Shown here one piece after another: positions 1-14,574 of a stretch of DNA of 64,000 nucleotides; the first letter of the stretch is position 1, and each line of letters starts with the position of its first letter. The position numbers and the translations under genes were made by a program. The notes beneath the pieces were generated by a model, which saw only the letters and a program-made list of their open reading frames with translations, was not told the DNA's origin and did not search any database. The stretch is from Lethocerus indicus (taxonomy: Eukaryota; Arthropoda; Insecta; Hemiptera; Belostomatidae): the NCBI GenBank assembly GCA_019843655.1, contig JACDQD010000106.1, forward strand, positions 62,001-126,000, given 5' to 3'.

Positions 1-45
<45 letters not shown>
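1..45. repeat. (AT)n microsatellite at window edge
   Basis: Perfect AT dinucleotide run that continues past the left edge of the window. Confidence 0.97.
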
Positions 46-50
<5 letters not shown>

Positions 51-718
51 ACTTGAGGCCGAAATTACTAAATGGGACCGATATATCTCGTGCATTGTGA
101 GCACTCCGATTAAACTAAAAAAAACTTCCTACAATGGGTACAATTTTTACAAATACAAAAATTAGTAGTCAAAGTTGATCGAAATGTATACATTATATGT
201 AATTTACCCTCGTAAAAAGTTAATTATGTATAATTAATGCAATATGAAATGGTGAAACCATTTATATTAGTTATATCGAATTTACACCTAGGACTGCACT
301 GTTTTGGCCATTTCCTATTATAAGGAAATGCACGATACAGGGATTCCGGGTGTTAAACGAAAAGAGTACGCATTTAATCATACCTAGATATGACGTTTGA
401 TTTTCCCGTACATATACTGATCAGGTTTTTGACTTTAATTGAAAAAATTCCGCATTTCAGAAGGCATTTTCGATTCTTTTATTCATTATCTTGAGGAGGC
501 TGGGGTCCATATCGGGAGAGGAGATCTGCTATTTCCCAGTAACAGCGGGCAGATAGCGCCCACTTTAATATTACAAACCGCCCCCGCCCCCATCTACCAT
601 TCCACAACCCTTTCACGACAATCCTTTGTCCGCCTCCGCCGGCTGACATTTTTCACTGCCAGAATATTGAATTTTTCCGTGGCGTTCTTTCGAAAAACCT
701 AGATGTATTATCTGGCTT

Positions 719-739
719 TCTCTCTCTCTCTCTCTCTCT
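719..739. repeat. (CT)n microsatellite
   Basis: Short run of CT dinucleotides. Confidence 0.9.
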
Positions 740-2325
740 TCTCGAGGTCTCTTTTCTTTTTCGTTCTGCCCCGAGAGCCGTGATAATTAAATTCGAGGCC
801 GATAACCGAAGACAGAACTCGGTTTTAATGAAATTATTATTAAATTGTGCAAATATCATTCAGTGTTCCCAACGTGGGACTAGCAATAATGGACTAAATA
901 ATTGCCCGGAAATAATAAATCCGTTCTGAATGCGGAACATTTTCATTACCCGATTCCATATTCATTACAAGGACGTGATTCCTACTACAGCCGCACTTAT
1001 ATGGACTTTCTCTTTATTTTTACTGCTGCTTAAATCTAGGGCTGTTTCGCCAAATGAAATATTTTAGCTGTGCATTTTGGAATATAATAAACAACGCAAG
1101 CGGCCTGTGAGCTTGAGAAAACGGGCTTCTTATTGTTCCGACTGAACCTTTTATATTTCTTGTATGATTTACATACAGTTTCGTGTATTTAAATATAAGA
1201 ATATGTTTACAGGAACAGAAGAACCTTACTCAAACACTTTTACACTTGCTTGAAGTAAATGAAATGGTGCAACATTGAGCAAATTCTTTTATACATTAAA
1301 CGTTCTTCTTTATATAATTATATTCCCCTTTTTATACAGAAATTTATTTAATGTTTAACATATTATGTTATTATAAATTGTTACATTTCTCCAGAAAAGT
1401 AAAAGGAACGTTGATATAAGTTTTTCTCTATAGTTAAAAAATAATCACATTTTGTTCCGGTTCGTGAATATCCACTGTAATCCAATTCTTCTACTTAAAA
1501 AAACCCTCTTACCTTACAATTTATATTGAACATTCATTTTCATTCATCTACAAAACTTTACATTTTACAGCAAATTAAATATCTGCATATTGTAATAATT
1601 GTCAAGTTTTCCAGCAGAGAATATTCATTCCACTGCAGTGCTGTTTGCAATATGAATTTCATGAGCATAAATTATAGACACCGTACCACGCCAAGTAGGT
1701 TTGGATTGTGACCAAACTCCGTTGAAATATATACGGTGACCTCCCGTAAGTTTATTTGCAAGATCTGAAAAAAAGTACGAAAATTAATAGTACACTTAAT
1801 TTCGAACTAAGCGAACTAAGATTAAAGTGACATTGAAAATTTCAACATATTTGAAGTAATAATTTTCTACGGGTCTGCTGCATTAATAGAGAAGGTTAGC
1901 CCGATTTTTCCTTCATTTTCTTTATAACTTCGCGTACATCAGTTGTAATTAGTCGCTGTTTGATGTCACTGAAAATTCCACTTCTAATATCGCTTGAACA
2001 TTATTAACTATAATGGCATTGAAATTAGTGTTTTCCTGTAGGGATGTCTTGTCAATTTGACCGAGGAAGAAAGAATGAAAATTGCACAACGGACACAACA
2101 AGAAGATTGTTTCATGTTTTTTGTCAAATTTTTCTGTGTCTGTTTAAGTAGAAATGTATCTATCGAAGTACATACGAAATTAGTTTTATACTGAAATTAT
2201 ACTCAAACTGTTATGATTGACGAAGAAATTTGTATATTACAATAATGGTGCAATGTGGATTGGATCAGTCTCTCTCCTGGCAATCGCTGCTGGTTCTATC
2301 TCTTCTCCCCGGTTTCCATACTGAT

Positions 2326-2400
2326 AGACACGACTACTGAAGGTGGTGAGTAGCCGAAACCGGTTTAGCAACAGACCAAATCAGCGAGGTTAGACAGAAA
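2326..2400 (+). repeat. isolated terminal-module fragment of the foldback-like family
   Basis: About 75 bp matching the outer arm module of the elements at 27-29 kb and 48-50 kb. It has CTACTGAAGGTGGTGAGTAG, then CCGAAACCGG, then AGACCAAATCAGCGAGG and AGACAGAAA. The rest of the element is not recognisable here. Confidence 0.75.
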
Positions 2401-3546
2401 ATTAAGAAAATCATAACACACGCCCCCTTCTCCCGGGTTCATCAGGTTCGTCGCACCTTTATAGTACCCACAAAAGATGCCCTTTTTGGCTTTCCTGCGC
2501 CACTATACTTTGAAATGTTTATTGAAATCTGTCCCAATTAGCGACCCGGGCGTTTGTAACAAGTCCCGTAAGAGAGTACAGGCGCGGACGCGAGGAAAGT
2601 AAGTTGCGTCGTCGAGAGAGCGTGCAAAGGTTAAAATTTATTGAATAACGCGTAGGGTGGGCGAGTGTATGGGGATGGTGGGGGTGTATGGGGGCAGCGG
2701 GAGGGAGGGGGGCACTCTGCCTAATGACGTCTGCTCATGACGTAATGAGTGCTCCACTCGACTCCGACGGGGCCTCGAACAATACGAGCCACCCTCTAGC
2801 CCGGAGCACAGTTCAAAACGAATATATATTCACCACCCTCCCCACTGTCTTACCCGAGACCGTGTCGGAGGACCCTGAAATGTTTATATTAATGTCCGAA
2901 TTCCGAGTCGCAATTCCAAATTGTTCGCGAGTTATGTGCGCGACAACTCTATCGGATTTGAAACTGTTTATGTACAATGTATCCGTTAAAATTCCCTACA
3001 ATTTTGTGTTTGATATGCGTGTGGAAACCGAGAGAGAGAGACAGTGAGAGAGAGAAAGAGGGAGTGATAGTAGGAAGGGATCGTTGGTCAATCCAGCAGA
3101 AATTGTGTAATCTACACAAGCCGCACATTAATCACCCTGTTTACATCTGCTACTGCTGATGCAACTCGCTCGTTTCACTCTACATAACCGAAAAAAGGGA
3201 AACACGCGATGAGTTTTGCGTGATTTATGAATATATTTGCATATAATGGCATAATGTTTAACAAAAACTTGACATTAATTATGAGTTAAGGTTGAAATGC
3301 GAACTGTGAACACATAAAAATAGTAATAGTTTATGCCAGTATTTTACTTGCAATCATAACTACCGAGAACAAGATTTGTGGGCAAATTTCTCACCGAGCG
3401 AAATGGTAAATTAATTTCATCGACGGAAAAAGCGAAATCGGTTTAGCTCATGGCCAAATAACCGGAATATAATGATTTCATCTTTCTGCTATTCATAACA
3501 CATCTTGTTCAGGCACCAAATACACGTACCGCGGTTTTATTGGGAA

Positions 3547-3609
3547 TACGGCGTTTCATGATACTAAACGCCTCGCACTTGTGCTTCGAGTGTTAGCATT
3601 AGCCCCGTA
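3547..3609. repeat. diverged hairpin module related to the foldback-like family
   Basis: The stretch from TACGGCG to CCCCGTA can fold back (TACGG with CCGTA), with an internal CGTTT/AAACG pair. The right side, TAGCATTAGCCCCGT, and a following CATTGTTGT resemble the module at 8110-8210 (TAGCATTAGCGCCGT and CATTATTGT). Read as an old relic. Confidence 0.5.
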
Positions 3610-4402
3610 CGAATAATACCCATTGTTGTATGATATTTCCAGAAGTTGTTGTTAACAATAGAGGATTTTTGAATATTCCAATTGTAAATGCAAGGTAGGC
3701 TAATATAGACAGTATTATTTGTGACAGTAGTAGCGTGTGATTGTAATGAATATGATCATAGCTCCGTGTGAATTTTAGTTAATTAAGTTTTGTGATGGAA
3801 TTCTACTTCTATGTCGACAGAGAATGCTGAAGTACCCCTTAGTTATTGTAAGTCTACAACTTCAGGGGTTACGGAGAGCAAACATTTAGCACTGAGGCTT
3901 CATTCGTTAGGAAATACGGGGGAAACTGAACGACAACTGTGCTGTCGCGCCGCACATTCTAGGGGGCAATGCCGCGTTCAATTGAACCGCCTGTTTCAAA
4001 TGAAGTTTTAAATTTATAACTCCCATAGGGCGATGGCCCCCGTTCGTTGGTTGGTGCGGGGTGGAACCCCCTTCGCTCTTATTAGATGGAACTCGCAAAT
4101 CCACACCCGGAGCCCAGGGGCTGCCCAAATTACGAGCAATTAGAACGCTTGAAAAGCCGGTAAATTTCAGGCCCACCCGCCGCCCACCGCTAATGAACCG
4201 GTGACGTTGAGGGCGCCTTTCCGTATTACTTTAATACATTAAACGGAAGCCGAGCGCCTACATTGTCGGCATGCACTATTCCACCGCGCACCGACACCAC
4301 TACTATCTCACTAGGCTCGGATACCGAACGGCCGGAGTCACTTCTCCACGATTTTAGACGGGATTAACTGGAATTTAGTCGGCTTCGGCTCATCGTAGCC
4401 GG

Positions 4403-4560
4403 CTAATTATTTAGTTGCGACGGTGTTCAGGAATGCCGCCACGAAAATTGTACCGCGCTCCGATTTTCGATGAAACTGTTCCCGGGAGTCTAATTAGTTA
4501 GTAGACCTCGTGGGCCTCTCGCCACTTCGCCCGGACACGCCTAATTATTGGCTAATTAAC
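4403..4560. promoter_or_regulatory. cluster of TAATTA homeodomain-type core sites
   Basis: Four TAATTA cores (about 4404, 4491, 4542 and 4553) fall within 160 bp of otherwise fairly GC-rich sequence downstream of cpo. It is a candidate enhancer only; nothing here shows activity. Confidence 0.25.
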
Positions 4561-7500
4561 TAATACTAAAACACCTGTCTTTACGATTGTCGGAATGATT
4601 TTGAAAATGGCTACAAAATAACTAGACTAGTTGGAGTTTCATTTCACTCATTTTGTGCAAGGATAAGGTATCGCGGCGTAATATTTTTAATTCTATATAT
4701 AGACGAATAACAGCGAATTATTGCACCGTTCAATCATTCCTTACCTACAGTAATATAAGGACCTGGATAAATCTGTTCCGACTACCCTCACACAGGACTG
4801 ATAGTTCAAAATAATTTGAATTAATTTTGAGTATAATAGGCGGTGAATTAAGTACTTAATCGAGTTTAAAAATGTCACCCTAATAAATCTGACGTACACC
4901 CCGTACTACTCTCCACCCCCCTCCTATAGTCCCCATCCTCACGATAGAGCCACTTAAACAGTTATCCACTCGTTGGGAACCGTCGCGTGGCTAACAGGGT
5001 TTTTTTCACTTCACATTAAAAAACAAAACAAAAAAAGAGGAATGGGGCAAAAGGGAAATTTAGGCGGTGAGGTGGTAGGGGGGCGGGGGTTGTGGCCCTG
5101 AGCGTGATGGCGGGCGTGGAGGGGAAGGCTTAAAAAATAAGCGTGTCATCATTATGGAGATGAAATAAGCCCCCTCCCAGCCCACAGCGCCGTCCACCAC
5201 ACTGGGGCCTGTTTTGTGATGCAAATGCTGATAAATGGGAAACGGGGCAAATCTCGGTGCCCGCTAAACCGCCATTGAGATGTTGCTGACACGAAAAGCA
5301 TCTGGATTAAATGCGGACACGCTCTTGCCCCCCACCCCCTGACCCCCCGGGGCCGTTTATGTGCCGCATATTGGAACTGGGCCGAGATCACCGGTGAAAC
5401 ATTTAAATGCATCCCAAAAGACGTGAATTAACCCCCTTTGTGTACCTAAACACATGGAATGAAATTGGACGCGGTGTCAAAATCGGGTTTAAGATGATTG
5501 GATCACATTTTTCAGGAAATTGCAAAATACAAAATTATGTGACTATATTAAATTCAACACTCTCGCCATCTTGCTTCCGTACTCACTTTTTTGGTCTTGT
5601 TCTAGACCGGAGCTCCTTTTCATTTTCGTTTGGTCGCTATTTGGTTATTGGATTTATATCTCTTTTTTAATATCCGGTATGTATTGAGTGTATCGCGGGT
5701 GTAAATTATTAAGTATGATTTTGGGAGTTCATTTCTCTACAGCAATATTTCTTCGCGAAGAGCTATTTTAGGCCAGAACCTCGTGGACGGCAAACAAATT
5801 TCATAATTTTGTTATTAAATTAAGTGGTCAGATTTTGTATTTGCACCACATATAAACTCATAGAATGTGTTTCTGATTTATTCCCAAGATTTTTAATCTT
5901 TTTGACTTATCACAAACGGCACACAAGCCTAAATGGATTCTGAAGAATTCCATGTAACCGGAAAAATGGAGCATCCCCATTATTTTGTTTGGGGAAATTT
6001 TTTTTCTGCTGAGAACAATATTCGGTATAAAAAATATGAGGCGAGCCCATTATCAGTTCTTGGGCTCGTAAATCGTTCCGGATTATTTAATTAAAGCGGT
6101 AGGTCGTCGCGGTCGCTCGGTGCTTGAGGGGTGAGATAAAAAAGTTTTAAAAAACTGTGTATGTATATATATATATATGTGTAAGGGGAAAAGGCAACAA
6201 TGAGAGGGCCGGGTAAGTCGGCGGGCCAACTGAGACTGGCCAAAAGCCAGAGCATTGTCTTGGCCAATGAGTTATCGCGCTGGTGTCGCCGCCGGTGGTG
6301 CCCCATTGACTCATAAGGGCTGTGGGCACAATGGGCCACTTATGGGACGTGTCCCTGATCTATGGGACTCTTTTCAACGCGCAGGAGGGGAGGGAACCGC
6401 CCGTCGCCCACAATTAATATTCGGCTAAATTTTGCCCCGTGCCGATACTCCCCCTTCGCCCGCCCCCCACAGTCGCCCATTGTGCCCGATACACTGCTCC
6501 GTCTAAATCATAACCGGCTCTCGCCCCTCCTTCTCAACCGCCCTTTTCAGCCCACAATTAAATTCCGATTCCCCGGCCATACGCCGATATTCTAAGGGGA
6601 GTTGCTGCTCACGGAGTCCGAGATCCTGGTCCGCTTTTCGAGACAACAGTAATATGGTTAAGGCCAATAGAATTAACGGACGTTTTCTCATAGTCCCCTT
6701 CTTATAGGCATCGCCGGTTTATATATTGCTTATATTTATCTAAACCGCGCATAGATACGGTTTTTCCTAAAGAGAAGACTTTTCAGGACTCATGTCCTGA
6801 GAGGAATATCTTCCAGCCTGACGAGTTAAGGAACCAACAAAATACAGCCCAATGGTTGGGCGTTAACTATAATATTGAACAATTTTCAATTGTTATAGGT
6901 ATGAAATCGATAGCTACATATTCAATATCCGAATTGCCTGAGACAAGACCGTTTTTAGGGTGGGTATGAAAGGTCATAGCTTTCATTGGCGGTTTGATTG
7001 GAGGCTGGCCCGGTTCCAGGATCATTTGGATCCAGTTCAAAGGGGCCGGCGCTCGGTCAATTGCCTCCACTGTTTCTGTACAGGTCCTCTCCTCGCCCCA
7101 ATTATTAACTTCTTCCTTCTCCTCCTTTCCCTCGCCTTCCAAGGCCCCACCTCTACCACTTATTTTTGCCTCCCTCTCTCAATTAATCACATTTCTAATT
7201 GCCGCAACCATCCACCGCCATTTGGATCCACTCCCATCACCATTACGAGGCCCCGACCACTGTTTATTTGAGCCGGGTGAACTCGCTGGTAAAATAATAC
7301 CCAGAAGTCGTATAAATCAGTATTTCCATTACAAAATGTCACATATATTGTTTATGCCTCTGTATAACAGGAAACATAAAGTCGTGGCTGTACCACCCGT
7401 AAAGGGGATCAACTAATGCGAAATATACAGCGTCGGCTTTTACTGGAAGTTCTGCATTGAATTGTAACAGGCGGATCTGTAATTCAAATTTACAATTAAC

Positions 7501-7737
7501 AGAAAACTGTTTACACGATGTAAATCTAAAGCATGTCGTTTCATATTCAAACTGTAACAATGGTCTGTCCATGTATCTCACAACATTTTTAACGAAATGC
7601 TAAGGACGAATGCGAGAAGCAAGTAGAGTGATTTATAATTACATCAAAATTGTCTCGTTGCTATAGTTACAGTTATGTAGTATATGAAAGAAAATAGATA
7701 TTAACATTTCAAGAATAAGAGAAAAGAAGCAGCGACA

Positions 7738-8060
7738 AACTAGCGCCTCCCTGAGTGTGGTGCGATAATGTACTTAAATATAGTTCGTTTGGTGCACTTG
7801 CAGACATAAACTAGCACTGAGGGTTGTGCGGACATGTACTCAACTAAAGTTCGTTGAGTGTGCTTGCACCGATAAACTAGCGCCCTCTCAGTGTGGTGCG
7901 GACATGTACTTAACTAATGTTCGTTGGGTCCACTTGTACCGATAAACTAGCGCCCCTGAGTGTGGTGCGGAAATGTACGTAACTAAAGGTCGTTGGGTCC
8001 ACTTGCACCTATAAACTAGCGCCCCCTGAGGGTGGTGCGGAGATGTACTTAACTAAGATT
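7738..8060 (-). repeat. 70-bp tandem repeats, about 4.6 units
   Basis: Units carry AAACTAGCGCC, TGTGGTGCGG, ATGTACTTAACTAA and GTTCGTTGGGTCCACTTGCA segments at about 70-bp spacing. This is the reverse complement of the arrays at 27.9-28.5 kb and 49.0-49.4 kb. Confidence 0.92.
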
Positions 8061-8500
8061 ACTAAAAATAAAAAAACTAATTATACTTCTGAATAATGCG
8101 TCGTAAGTAATCTGCTTGACCCGGCGACGGCGTCACTAAAACTAACCCGCATAACTAATGTGTTTGGCGGGTCTAGCATTAGCGCCGTCATTACATCCAT
8201 TATTGTGTACAAAATTGACTCGAAGAAGTTACGTTCACAAAAAGAAATTAATTTGTTAATAAATATATTATTTATATACCATTGACTCATTTTAATATGA
8301 AAACGGAGTGAATACAGTGAGTTTAAAAATGATTTCTCCCCTTTGGATGCCCTTTGTTCTATGCACGAAACGATATAAAATTTCTGAATAATTAGTCATA
8401 AGTAATCTCATCTCTTGTCTGTTTTGAGTCCTAAAGTTTTACGGTTTTAAAAATCTACGGTATTCCAACCCCTCGCAGACCACAAAACAGGTATTATAAA
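7738..8500 (-). mobile_element. half-copy of foldback-like element: tandem array plus one arm
   Basis: About 4.6 units of the 70-bp repeat (7738-8060, reverse orientation) run into the hairpin module (about 8090-8210) and an arm. The arm ends with a CTACGGTATTCCAA segment and GACCACAAAACAG, the terminus also found at 29279. The opposite arm is missing. The module order matches the right half of the element at 27-29 kb. Non-autonomous; no transposase seen. Confidence 0.8.
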
Positions 8501-11500
8501 CTATATAATTATACTACACATCTGTAATAACTGTTGATACGGAATTTGATTTCTTGTGCCCAAGAAATAGAATGGCGTATTGAAATAAAATATACATTCA
8601 TCCATAAAAACGCAATCGATCGAAAAGGATAAAACACGCTTAAAATGATTCGGGCGGAATATTTGTAACTGTAATTCCGGAGAATGGTCTGCATTTATTT
8701 GAGAGGCCCTCATAATCAATTCAAACTTCCGCGACCGATTGACAGTGTGAGGAGTACTCGAACCGCGCTACCGCTCGACAACTAAATGGGCCATTCAGTG
8801 ATGACATGGTGAATAATTGTTCATATTACATATCCTATTATCAGTTACATATATGCTATTGTATTAGTAATACGTAAATCTTAACGGCTTCTCGTTTTTT
8901 TCTCGAAGTATATTTTCTTGGGAATTGCAACAATTCTGAACAATCTGTCGAGATTTCAAATGGGAGATTTTTTTGTGGGGAAAAATCGAAACCGCAAAGA
9001 TTTTAAGTGCTTCAAAATATCCGCCGGGTTCGATCATATTGAGAGAGATTAAGAGGGCGGGAGGAGTAACGGTATCGGGTGATAAATAGGACGGGAGGCT
9101 GAGGATCTTGTCGTTCTTGTCGAGCAGCTTTGAATTATTATTCCAGCGGTGTCATGTTGCTTTGGGAAACGGCCCCGTTCCCAGTGCCGTATACATCAGG
9201 GATTCCAGTAGGATCTCCCCCGTCCCTAAGTGCAAACCATCCCACCGGTCGCCTCACTCTCCCCTATCCTACTGTCCAGATGGGAATCATATTATAACAG
9301 AACTTACTAGCTCTTAAGAATCAACAATGAAGGATTTTTCCTCATAATCGTGGTCTGAGGACCCTGTAATGGCATTTACCTTACACAAGCACACGACGAG
9401 AGCAACCGGTTCCTGTCAAGACATAGAAATGGCGATCGTATTTTACACGTAATAATTTTGTAACGTAAAATTAATTTGTGTTCATCTATTTCTGTCTCCG
9501 GTCATTGTTGAGCGAATGCACGAAACACAAAAGATACCAAGCTCTCGTGGGCTTGTGATCGCCAAAATATAATCCGTTTAGGTTCGGATCAATTTTACTG
9601 ACGAATTTTGCAGAAATTTGGCCCGTTCCCATCAACTTATCTATTCGCTTGATTGAATGCCACTGTCATTTTATAATTTAATCGATTGGCGCTGTCGCCC
9701 TTTGACGGATGACTCTCGCCCTTCGGTTCGAGGATAAAAAAAATTTAATTGAAAAATGTTCGGAAATTCGTTATAATTTTAAACCCGGCCAAGCGGCGAG
9801 GGATCGCGGCAAATCTACGGTCACACCGTTTGGCACACGGCACTCGAAGGTTGTAACGAAATTCGTGATTTGTAAGTACTTAGATGCTACGAAGATACGG
9901 AATATTTTCCTTAATAATCAATAGTGATGGCCGTTGAATTTCCTATAAATATCTGAAAAACTAAAAAAAAATATATTTGGATAAAAATAAATCTCAGATT
10001 TTGAACCTCCTCTAATAATAGAACATATGAACAACAACATCAAGAGAGAATCAAGTTATTTCCATTCCTGAATAGTTTTATTTGAGCATTATATCTCTTG
10101 TATGCAGTGGCATGAAAGTATCGACATTATTATGACCCTTTTGGGAAACAGACGTCCATTGTACAAATCTAGTTATGCTGCACTCCGTTTTTCAATTTTC
10201 CTGTAATTTATTCCAGGTTTACAAGTGAACTCAATTCAGTGTATACATAGAGGAGGAAAATCGTTGCCGATACACTAGCCGGTATCCCATGACGACCGTA
10301 TATATCAATAGCATTCCGGGGGCTGTGTTTAGGGGCGGAGGGCGGTGTGGGGGCGGAGAGCTCTCCACTCTCGACCAATTGAAATTTATCAGCACTCCAA
10401 CCGAGAACTACCTCAGCTTAGAACCAGAGGTAGAATCAATAAATACAATCATATAAATACACATATACACTTCTAGAACGAATTTAAATTGTTACACAGA
10501 AGCACTATTTCATAGGGTCTTTGGGCAATGGATTATAATTTACATTACTTAAATTTCAAACTCCGGGCAGGTCTGGAGAACGGGAAGTGTGTGAACGCAT
10601 GTTCAGCCTACATCCGTATTTAGGAGTTTATTAGCGTTAGTCCTAGCGACTAAAACGCGCTGTTAATTCTCAGTCGGCGGACTCTAAGCCCAATCCGACC
10701 GAAATCAGTAGGGTATACGCGGATATATCCGTAATTCGCTCTCGTTTCGATCAATTGAGCGCCTAGTCGAATCGGGTTTCGGTTGGAAATATATTTCCAA
10801 TCGGTGGATTTTCCCTGGAATCAGCATTGGTGTGCCTACCGGCAACCCCCTACCCCCGATTGTCCTACGTTCTGTCCAATTTTATCCGACCCAAGGACAT
10901 TCGCAGGGGCCGTTCATTTGTCCCCGACAACACTCTTTCCCAATCCGATTGTTGTTTAATCTTGGCAGGAGAGGGGTTGCTTCCACCCTCCTCGTTCTCC
11001 AGCATCGAGGGGTCGCTCTCATCACATTGCGGCGTGTGCACTCTGATCCAAGGACTATAATGAAAAAAAGACAAAGAAATAAATTACTTGTTACTTGCGA
11101 TTTATTTATCGCTGATTTTCAAATTTCCTGATGACATTTTTTTTTAATTTTCCCAACAGGGAAACCGTTATTGACGACGCTGTTTGTAGAAAAGCGTCTA
11201 TTTCCCTTCGGGGATCAAACTGTACGAATTGTTTGCTGCATTTGAAGTTGACAGTATCATTTCATGATGATTGACGTTAGCGCGATTGTTTGGGCACGTT
11301 GCCGAAACCGCGTTAGATTCAGGGAAATGAAGCAAAGAGTCGTTGTATTTTAACCTCTAAATAAAGAAATATAGAGTATAAAGGTTTCGAACACGAGCAG
11401 AATTTTCGAAATAATTACTTCCAAATCTGAACGTTAGAAGATTATTGACTCCAATACATAATTAATTTTGAACGAACTCACATTTATTTAAATAACGTGA

Positions 11501-13096
11501 AACAAAAAATTAAAGTTAATGAACCGTGAACAAGCTGGGACCGGCATGAGTAATTTAGATTTAAAAGTACCAAAGATGAGTATAAAAGAGAAAAACCCAA
11601 TAAAATATTAATATTAAACACAAACGGGAAGATGCTAGTTTTGAAATATAATATCGATAACCCAACCAATTTCATTACATTGAAATATAGGTTGTACTTT
11701 TTATGATATTGTCGCTTAGGTAATTTAAAATGCAGTTTCATGTACTTGACGATCAGGTTACATTTTCATATTTATTAAGAAATGAATGCGTAGTTCTCTG
11801 CAATGTTTCCGCAATGTTCATATTTTTAATAGTTGTTCATTTGAAAACAAATTCAGCAGTAAGGTTCTTACGAAATACTATAATGGTGTAATGCATTTGA
11901 GTAAGACAAGACAAGCATATACTGTATGTTGTGAAAACAAATTATTATATTTCTAGGTACAACAGTCAGACTGTTGTGATAATTAGAAGAGCTCAGTATT
12001 TCAGCATCTGTAATTCTTTTAATTACATTTGCCTTAAAGCCTTTTCCAACTGCCGCGCACATCCCGCACGGCCCCTTTAATTGTTGCACATTCGCAATCG
12101 GACTGCAGTAAATTTCTTCCGCATTGCGGTAAGATACACTCAGAGTGTTATATGAAATTATTGAAAAGGGACCGCCGAAACGGGCGATATAATACGGGTC
12201 TATGTGGGAAGACAGTTGAGATCAGAGTGGGAAAAGAGGCCAGGGAGGATGACTGGAAGTTAATTTGTAGAGGGCTGAAAGGGATTAGCAGGCGGGAGAG
12301 TGATCGGCCATTCCAACCCCACGCCCCTCTGGCGGGGCCCTTGTTATGTTCTTCAATCCCAGCCCTGTCCACTCTACAAGGTTCAATCAGGGCCCTTCAG
12401 GCTTCCAAGCCACCACCACACAATCCGGAAATTATCAACGTTAGCTATACCTTACACACACATTATTATAGCAGTCACAAAAAATTGCAAATAATTCGAC
12501 GCAATTTGTCTCTAAAATTTTAATGGAAAATAATTTTTCTACTCATGAGCTACTTATGAAGGCGGAAATCCCGACGAATGGGATCAAATGAATTATCAAT
12601 TATCATGATTAGTCTATCGTTGTAGTATAACAGGAGAGCAACTTTTATTATTGTCTGAAAAGAAATAAAAACTCTCATGCTCTGGCCGGTGGCACAACTG
12701 TTCGCTGACTCTAGCTTTATCCCTGTTACAGCCGCCCTCAAGCCTTATTTGTTTTCTTAATATTGCGCATTCTTCATCTCTCTCTGTCTCTCTTTCTTCC
12801 TGTAGCCTCCTGTGTCGGCATTTTTCTTGCTTTAAAGGCCAAAGGAAAATAACCCAGCAACGATGATCAGCCACTAAGAAACCGCCAATTAAATAATTAG
12901 TAATTTTAAGTATTAATAGAGAAAAATTAGTAATCAGTAGCTGGAGTGTGTCAGTAATAAAACGTGAATCTTAGTTAATTAAGTACAGGTTGTCATTAAT
13001 TTGTTTAGATTAGAGCTTGCAACCCTATAAGTATTATAAACTGTAGTCATAATTATTATGATTGTAGTGAAAACGAATGATTAATTTTTTGTTTCT

Positions 13097-13143
13097 TTCT
13101 CTCTCTCTCTCCCTCTGTCTCTCTCTCTCTCACGCACACACAC
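13097..13143. repeat. compound (CT)n-(CA)n microsatellite
   Basis: Imperfect CT run interrupted by CCCTCTGT, followed by a short CA run. Confidence 0.9.
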
Positions 13144-13241
13144 ATTTTAACAGGAAATAGAAGAAAAACAGAGGAATTGCTGTAAGTTAGTTGATTATTG
13201 CAAACGTATCGTTTATACGCTCAGCGTTGTGCGGAGTGAAT

Positions 13242-13305
13242 ACGGCGCTGCCTGATACTAAAACGCCAAGCAGTTCCGCCTTGCCGGTCGAGTATGCAGC
13301 GCCGT
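13242..13305. repeat. hairpin with 10-bp perfect stem, possible relic of the same family
   Basis: ACGGCGCTGC at 13242-13251 pairs perfectly with GCAGCGCCGT at 13296-13305, followed inward by a second pairing, ATACT with AGTAT. Size and the ACGGCG...CGCCGT ends resemble the foldback-family hairpin module, but the interior differs. Confidence 0.6.
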
Positions 13306-14512
13306 TGTAAGTTAATCCATGAGTGCGGGCGCATTATTTTTCTCATTTCAATTACACGATGTATTCACTTCTAAAATATCGGTTACATTAATAAGTCATC
13401 AATAAGGCCTACATTATAACATTTGTCGTTAGAGGAAATTGTGATTCGAAATTGAAAGAAATACGGCGCGGCGAAGGCAGCCTCTCGACTTTACAGTATT
13501 TTTCATCTCATCCAATATTTTTAACAATCGGGACAAAGGAAAACTTTTTGCGGGCCCCAGCTGAAGGTGGGCGGTGGGCGGTGTGGTGTTAGCGGCCGAC
13601 ATGGAAGAAGAAAGGCAAGGTCTGCCAGGAATGAGAAACGGTTGCCCGAATACGTGCTCCGATTTCAAATATTTACCGATCGTGAAAATAAAGTTAGTTT
13701 TCCCGAGTATCTACGGTCGAATAACGAACGCCGATTATTGACGACAATAAAATAACAAAAACTATAATTAAATCACGCGTGTTCATCACTGTACATCAAG
13801 TAATAGTGGGGTATTAATTCTGATCATTTTAAATTGCATTACACTCTCTATTGGATATTATCATTAAGTTTGAAAGTATTGAAAGCAGTCCCACTTAGTA
13901 AATAATATTTTATCATAATATGTTTAATCACTCTTGTACTTCGAATTTTCTTGTTGTTTTTATTTAAATAGTCGGTAGTATAAATATATTACTCCTATCG
14001 CGTTAGATTCTAAACAAAGTGTGCTCAATATTTAAGTATAAATTTCTAAAATATCGACAAGAAATCAACCTATAATTGATTTTTATTCTCCCACTTTTTA
14101 TGTGGTTATAGAAAATTCTTGTGGTGCTGGCCGCTGCAAAATTAATTCTATTTCCGTGATTTCAGTTCAAATGTTTGCCACGAAACCGACTACCTGTGAA
14201 CCGCCAGCAATAGGTAGTACCATTTTAGATATTTTCATTTAATTAAATTTATCCCCATTGTATTAAATTAATTTAGTGGCTTAAAATAATACGTTTAATT
14301 TCAATTTAGGAGTAATATTATTTGTCATTGATTGACATTTTTAAAACGGCAGTTTCACGTTTAAATATCCGGGTGGTGACAGATTTCGGACGGGAGTGAT
14401 TGGGTCCCGGATATCCAGAGGAAATAGCCATAGCCATCCAATTGGAGTGGGTGGCCCAAGCATGGGACAGGTCGCTTAGTTAGTTAAGCGACGAGACAAC
14501 TGACGAGAACTG

Positions 14513-14514
<2 letters not shown>

Positions 14515-14572
<58 letters not shown>
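14515..14572. repeat. (CT)29 microsatellite
   Basis: Perfect CT dinucleotide run of about 58 bp. Confidence 0.97.
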
Positions 14573-14574
<2 letters not shown>

